From the IMG/VR virus record IMGVR_UViG_3300012920_000231, positions 1 through 26,053 of that record: a stretch of 26,053 nt of DNA; one strand, given 5' to 3'. Made by a program: the position numbers and the translations under genes. The notes beneath the pieces were generated by a model. The model was given only the letters and a program-made list of their open reading frames with translations. It was not told where the DNA came from and ran no database searches. This DNA comes from a virus. How positions within the stretch are numbered: the stretch's first letter is position 1; each line of letters opens with the position of its first letter. This document shows, one piece after another, positions 22,660 to 26,053 of this stretch.

Positions 22660-22668
22660 AGTATAATA
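22660..22668 (+). promoter_or_regulatory. AGTATAATA motif, candidate promoter -10 (site 4)
   Basis: In the 156-base gap before the scaffold gene. TATAAT is at 22662-22667. The DNA upstream is a long AT-rich tract (GTATATTTTTTTATATTTCT), which could act as an UP-like element. No TTGACA is visible. A start near 22674 would give a leader of about 110 bases ahead of the scaffold ATG. Confidence 0.5.
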
Positions 22669-22699
22669 TAAGTGTACATAAATTATATTATGTTTTAAG

Positions 22700-22730
22700 A
22701 AGGTCGGGGGTGGCTTAGACCAACCTTTTT
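22700..22730 (+). terminator. Terminator-like hairpin in the scaffold/capsid leader
   Basis: GGTGG (22709-22713) can pair with CCAACC (22720-22725, one bulged A) around a CTTAGA loop, and five T residues follow directly (22726-22730). An alternative outer stem AAGGT/ACCTT (22700-22704 with 22723-22727) is also possible. It lies after the candidate promoter at 22660 and before the scaffold ribosome site, so it may end transcription from upstream or act as an attenuator. AGGTCG occurs on both sides (22701 and 22731). Confidence 0.45.
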
Positions 22731-22784
22731 AGGTCGAAGATTAATTTATAGTTAAAAAAACATCAAGAAAAAGGAGGACATAAT

Positions 22785-23663
22785 ATGTCTGACGAAATTC
22801 TAAATAGAATTGAAAAGCACATGGAAGGTACGCAGTTAGGATTAGCTGCACTATCAGAAGTGTTGCAAAAAATGGATGCAAGAATCGAAAACGAAGCAGA
22901 AGCTTCATACGAACTTGCAAAAGCAGAAGAAGAAGCTTTGGAAAAAGAAGCTTTGGTGAGAGATATTGCTAAGGCAGTATTAATCGAACTATCGGACCAA
23001 GGTATGGATGTTGACGGTACTGACATCGAAAACGTAGGAAAGCCTGACCCGACCAAAGGTGCAACTGCTACACCTAACTACATTGGTGACGCTGATGACT
23101 CATCTGAAACTATAACGCCAAGAACTGATATCTCTGAACAACAGGCATCAATCATGGCTGAAAAGAAAGAAGATGAAGAAGAAGAAAAAGCGTACACTAA
23201 AATGGGTATGAACAAAGCAGAAGGTGAAGAAAACAAAGACAAAGAAGAAGGTGATGAAGAAGAAAAAGCTATGGGTTTCCCTAAGAAAGAGAAAGCCATG
23301 CACGAAGAGGATGAAGGAGACAAAGAAGATGACGAAGACAAAGATGACGATGACGTAAAGAAATTATTCAAACAAATGAGTTCTTTACAGAAACAAATCG
23401 AATCATTAGACATCTCTAAGTCAGTCAAAGAAGAATCCGAGAACAGACTACGAAAAATGGGATTCAAGGAAGAGAATGGATTACAGAAACCACAATTGAC
23501 TAACGTGTTTGGAGCAGATGAAACTCCAATCAAGAAAGCTCAAACTGTGAATGATGTAGTCGACCAACTTACTACACTCTCTTACAAAGAACTGCGAAAA
23601 ATGCAGGAATTAAAGAGACAAGGTATGGTAGACGGTTTGCCAGATGAAATTGCAAACCTCTAA
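22785..23663 (+). CDS. Probable capsid scaffolding protein, highly acidic
   Basis: 292 residues with a strong AAGGAGG at 22771-22777. The N-terminal 60 residues are a helical, coiled-coil-like region. Residues about 126-190 are nearly all Glu, Asp and Lys (runs such as EEEE and DDDD). A coiled coil follows at about 192-225, and the C-terminus (KELRKMQELKRQ and onward) is a basic helix. Charged, coiled-coil proteins directly upstream of the major capsid gene are typically scaffolds, and their basic C-terminal helix often binds the capsid subunit. No protease motif is visible, so it is probably not a protease-scaffold fusion. Codon use leans to C-ending codons as in the capsid gene, suggesting high expression. 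Confidence 0.75.
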   Translation: MSDEILNRIEKHMEGTQLGLAALSEVLQKMDARIENEAEASYELAKAEEEALEKEALVRDIAKAVLIELSDQGMDVDGTDIENVGKPDPTKGATATPNYIGDADDSSETITPRTDISEQQASIMAEKKEDEEEEKAYTKMGMNKAEGEENKDKEEGDEEEKAMGFPKKEKAMHEEDEGDKEDDEDKDDDDVKKLFKQMSSLQKQIESLDISKSVKEESENRLRKMGFKEENGLQKPQLTNVFGADETPIKKAQTVNDVVDQLTTLSYKELRKMQELKRQGMVDGLPDEIANL

Positions 23664-23702
23664 ACTTTTAATAAACAATAAGAAAACGAGGAGATAATAA
23701 TT

Positions 23703-25106
23703 ATGCCTTCACTAAGTGAATACATAGCTCAATCGAATAGAGGACTAAACCAGTCTGTATTCGGTCCTGAGTACTTATCCAAAGCGTTTAATGCTGCTAG
23801 CTCAGGCACTGCTGATGCAATCTTTACGACTACATCTGCAGATAACGTCTTTACTTCTACTTTCGGTAGAAAAGTATGGCAGTCATTGAACAACCAAACT
23901 CGTTTTTTCAACGCAATCCCAAGAACAGTTTTCGGTAACACCGTTGGTTGGAGGGTGAGAACAGATAGAGGTAGCCAAAGGTCTCGACCAATAACAGAGA
24001 CTGGTAGCCTACCAGATATCGATGTTTCAAACCTAGAAACAATCTCTAGCTTGCCTAAGATTATTTCTACTTCATTCGGTGCTTCTGTGAAAGCAATGTA
24101 CACTGCCCAATTAGAAGGTGGTGTCGGTGACGTATTAGCGTTGGAAAACGAAAACGCACAACTTGACCACATCAAGGAAATGAACCAAGAACTATTACTA
24201 CCAAACACAGTTTCAAACTCTGGAGATATTGGTGGTTCAACTACAGATGCTAACGTAACAAACGGTGCCGACCTAAGAATCGGTGACCAAGTGATGTTAG
24301 TAGATGCTGGGTCTGCTACAGATAACAACGCAGCTCCTATATCAGCGATATCAGGAAATGATATTACTTTTAGCTCTGCTTTAAGTGGTACTCCAGCAGC
24401 TGGAAACTCTGGGTCAATCGCAGACAACCTTTCAGTTACATCAAGAGCTGGTTTGACATCAATTGATGACATCGTAATGATTAACGGTGTAGCAGCTAGC
24501 GGTAACGCAGGTGTGGCTACTGGTGGTTCAGCTTACGACTTAACTAAGTCAACTAACTCTGGTGGATTCCAAAGAGGCTCAGGTGCATTCAGTGCTGCTG
24601 CTACTGTAAAAGGTAACAGTGGTGTTGGAAGAGACCTGTCTCTAAACCTACTAGATGATTGTATACAAACAATCAGAACTAATGGTGGAGAACCTAAGTT
24701 AATTCTTATGGGTCACGACCAATACTTCAAACTAGAGAGATTACTTAACTCTCAACAGAGATACATGGGACAGGAAGAGTACCAAGTAGGAGTAGGGTCT
24801 GAAAAGACTTTCCCGGGTACAAGAACTGGACTAGTTCTCGCAACTTACCAAGGTATTCCAATTCTACCAGATGCAGACACTACTAAATCAGAGGCTGCTT
24901 CTGATGGTTCAAAACTAGGTTCAAACATCTACGTTTTGGATACAGATTACCTAGAAATCGCTGTAGCTCAACCTACTCAGTATATTGAGAACAGAGATTA
25001 CTTCGCAGCTGACGCACTTGTAGTCAGAGGTTTGCTATACACAATGGCAGAGTTCAGAGCTTACAGGTTTGACGTTCAAGCTAAGATTACAGACTTAAAC
25101 GCGTAG
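23703..25106 (+). CDS. Probable major capsid protein (HK97-fold type)
   Basis: 467 residues with GAGGAG upstream and a spacing of about nine bases. The N-terminal half has a region with FFNAIPRTVFGNTVGWRVRT and SSLPKIISTSFGASVKAMYTAQ, as expected of the N-arm, E-loop and spine helix of HK97-type coats. The C-terminal half has LILMGHDQYFKLERLL, PGTRTGLVLATYQGIPILPD, NIYVLDTDYLEIAVAQPTQY and LLYTMAEFRAYRFDVQAKI. This order (sample-position helix, then a GIPI-type strand, then a final tower strand) is common in phage major capsid proteins. A Ser/Gly/Asn-rich stretch (about 170-300) looks like an inserted domain. Its position after a scaffold, and the C-biased codons (AAC, GAC, ATC), fit the most abundant virion protein. 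The exact fold is inferred. Confidence 0.8.
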   Translation: MPSLSEYIAQSNRGLNQSVFGPEYLSKAFNAASSGTADAIFTTTSADNVFTSTFGRKVWQSLNNQTRFFNAIPRTVFGNTVGWRVRTDRGSQRSRPITETGSLPDIDVSNLETISSLPKIISTSFGASVKAMYTAQLEGGVGDVLALENENAQLDHIKEMNQELLLPNTVSNSGDIGGSTTDANVTNGADLRIGDQVMLVDAGSATDNNAAPISAISGNDITFSSALSGTPAAGNSGSIADNLSVTSRAGLTSIDDIVMINGVAASGNAGVATGGSAYDLTKSTNSGGFQRGSGAFSAAATVKGNSGVGRDLSLNLLDDCIQTIRTNGGEPKLILMGHDQYFKLERLLNSQQRYMGQEEYQVGVGSEKTFPGTRTGLVLATYQGIPILPDADTTKSEAASDGSKLGSNIYVLDTDYLEIAVAQPTQYIENRDYFAADALVVRGLLYTMAEFRAYRFDVQAKITDLNA

Positions 25107-25143
25107 TCGGTTTAAAGTCATAGAAACTAAAAGACTATTATGA

Positions 25144-25182
25144 AAAGCTGGGGGTAGTTATTAAATTAATTACCCCCGCTTT
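25144..25182 (+). terminator. Strong hairpin after the capsid gene
   Basis: AAAGC (25144-25148) pairs with GCTTT (25178-25182); GGGGGTA (25150-25156) with TACCCCC (25171-25177); and GTTA with TAAT (one G-T), around a TTAAAT loop. This makes about 16 bp with one bulged T. The T residues lie inside the 3' arm and no further T-run follows, so it may be a partial terminator or mRNA 3'-end protector after the capsid gene. The rest of the 111-base gap holds no gene. Confidence 0.55.
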
Positions 25183-25217
25183 ATGAATGTAAATGAAATG
25201 TAATGTAAGGATGAATA

Positions 25218-25439
25218 ATGCAGATTGTATATGCTAACGGAGTATTACAAAGTCTAGATGTACAAACGAAGAGGATGGTTGGAGAAGTGATGACCCTAAT
25301 AGAAGGTTCATTAACAGATGCTCCAACAACCACTGCGTTAAAAAAATCGATTAAGCAAGCCATGTGGCGAACTAATCGCAATATTCAAGATGACGTGACT
25401 AGTATGGCATTTAATACGGAGGAAATAAAAGATGGCTAA
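25218..25439 (+). CDS. Small protein of unknown function after capsid
   Basis: 73 residues with AAGGA at 25207-25211. It begins with a short beta strand (QIVYANGVLQSL) and is then helical and basic (TTALKKSIKQAMWRTNRNI). I do not recognise a family. Genes directly after the capsid often encode head-tail adaptors or decoration proteins, and an adaptor role is possible. Its stop lies eight bases inside the next gene. Confidence 0.65.
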   Translation: MQIVYANGVLQSLDVQTKRMVGEVMTLIEGSLTDAPTTTALKKSIKQAMWRTNRNIQDDVTSMAFNTEEIKDG

Positions 25440-26053
25440 ACATACTTTTAAACTATCAGACGTAACACCAGACGCTAGGATTATAGCAAGGTCTGCATTA
25501 GGTTACGATTTTAACTATTACGCTGACGCTGAAACATTATTGTTCGGTAGTACAGACGAAACTGCATTTAGAATGCAGAACATGTCAGCAGGAAGTGGGA
25601 TATTCCCAACTCATGCTGAATCTTATGCTGCTAACGTAACAGTAGCCGGTGACTTAATAAAAACTGAAATTTTTATTGACCTCACTGGTTTGAACTCATC
25701 TGCAGCAGGAGACATTATTGGTAAAGATGGCGGAACTGCTAATTGCCACATAGGACAGATTACAGCTGCTCTAAATGGTACAATAATTGGGGGTTCAATT
25801 GCTTGTCTAGAAACACCAGCAGGTGGAGAACCAGACATTGATGTGTTCTCAGCTACTGTTGGAACTGGTGCAGAAGACACTGCTGTTACTGATTTAACAG
25901 AAACTAAGTTGTTTGATGCGGGACAAGACTTTATTGCAGGTCTGTCTGCAAACCAATTCAACTTTGGTGGATTTATTGCAGTGCCAGCAGCTGACGAGTT
26001 CTTATACTTAGTCGGTTCTGGTGGTGGAACTAGTGCCACTTACACAGCAGGAA
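25432..26053 (+). CDS. Probable virion structural protein (3' truncated)
   Basis: ATG 25432 has GGAGG at 25418-25422 and overlaps the preceding stop. The frame stays open to the window end (207 complete codons), so the gene is cut. The product begins KHTFKLSDVTPDARIIARSA and is rich in Ala, Gly, Thr and Asp with a beta-strand pattern (AFRMQNMSAGSGIFPTHAES, VFSATVGTGAEDTAVT). This is typical of phage virion proteins such as neck, tail-tube or decoration subunits. C-ending codons are frequent as in the capsid gene. I cannot name the family. Confidence 0.7.
   Translation, partial: MAKHTFKLSDVTPDARIIARSALGYDFNYYADAETLLFGSTDETAFRMQNMSAGSGIFPTHAESYAANVTVAGDLIKTEIFIDLTGLNSSAAGDIIGKDGGTANCHIGQITAALNGTIIGGSIACLETPAGGEPDIDVFSATVGTGAEDTAVTDLTETKLFDAGQDFIAGLSANQFNFGGFIAVPAADEFLYLVGSGGGTSATYTAG

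Noticed and set aside
23729-24472. A 247-codon minus-strand open frame opposite the capsid gene
   Set aside because: It mirrors the codon bias of the capsid gene. The + strand product fits a capsid by position and composition, and no minus-strand gene is otherwise supported.
1-26053. tRNA genes, integrase, attachment sites and insertion sequences
   Set aside because: I looked through gaps and protein motifs. The gaps are too short for tRNA folds of canonical form, and no recombinase with integrase or transposase motifs is visible.

Overview
The window looks like part of the genome of a tailed double-stranded DNA phage (a Caudoviricetes-type virus). All supported genes lie on the + strand, are tightly packed and often overlap by 1 to 20 bases. 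The DNA is AT-rich (judged by eye), and most starts have GGAGG/AAGGAG-type ribosome sites, which points to a bacterial host. I see no integrase, excisionase, attachment site or repressor of the lambda/P22 kind, so a lytic lifestyle is the simpler reading. The combination of phage bS21, a B12-dependent ribonucleotide reductase, a DUF3310 protein and a family A polymerase resembles uncultured marine phages. The marine origin and the host are inference.

Layout, left to right. (1) 1-1251 is the 3' end of a tail fibre/spike gene ending in an S74-type self-cleaving chaperone, followed by a small protein. (2) 1442-2315 encodes two DNA-binding proteins: an HTH protein with two Cys clusters, and a sigma-70-like factor. 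(3) 2316-7496 is the replication module: DnaB-like helicase, a 4-Cys protein, a CHC2/Toprim primase, an SSB-like protein with an acidic -PF tail, and a family A DNA polymerase whose ribosome site lies in a perfect 10-bp hairpin. (4) 7493-9439 holds accessory genes: ribosomal protein bS21, DUF3310, a MazG-like protein and several unknowns. (5) 9436-12694 is the recombination/nuclease module: RecA-like recombinase, DUF559/Vsr-like nuclease, Cas4/RecB-like nuclease with four cysteines, a possible UvsY-like helical protein, two small membrane proteins, and a RuvC-like resolvase. (6) 13172-17198 holds small and large terminase followed by a class II ribonucleotide reductase. (7) 17247 to the end is the head module: portal, unknowns, an HTH-metallophosphoesterase, a gp10-like connector protein, a scaffold-like acidic protein, the probable major capsid protein, and the start of another virion gene cut by the window end.

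How it fits together. Helicase, primase, SSB and polymerase make a nearly self-sufficient replisome, fed by the phage reductase. Recombinase, nucleases and resolvase would repair and process replicating DNA for packaging. The 9-base motif AGTATAATA occurs just upstream of four gene groups in the right half of the window and is a candidate promoter set. Translation also seems to be a point of control: the phage carries a ribosomal protein that works at initiation, hides the polymerase ribosome site in a hairpin, and has a terminator-like leader before the scaffold/capsid genes. No prohead protease, tRNA, CRISPR array or insertion sequence was found. No stretch longer than 300 bases lacks a gene.
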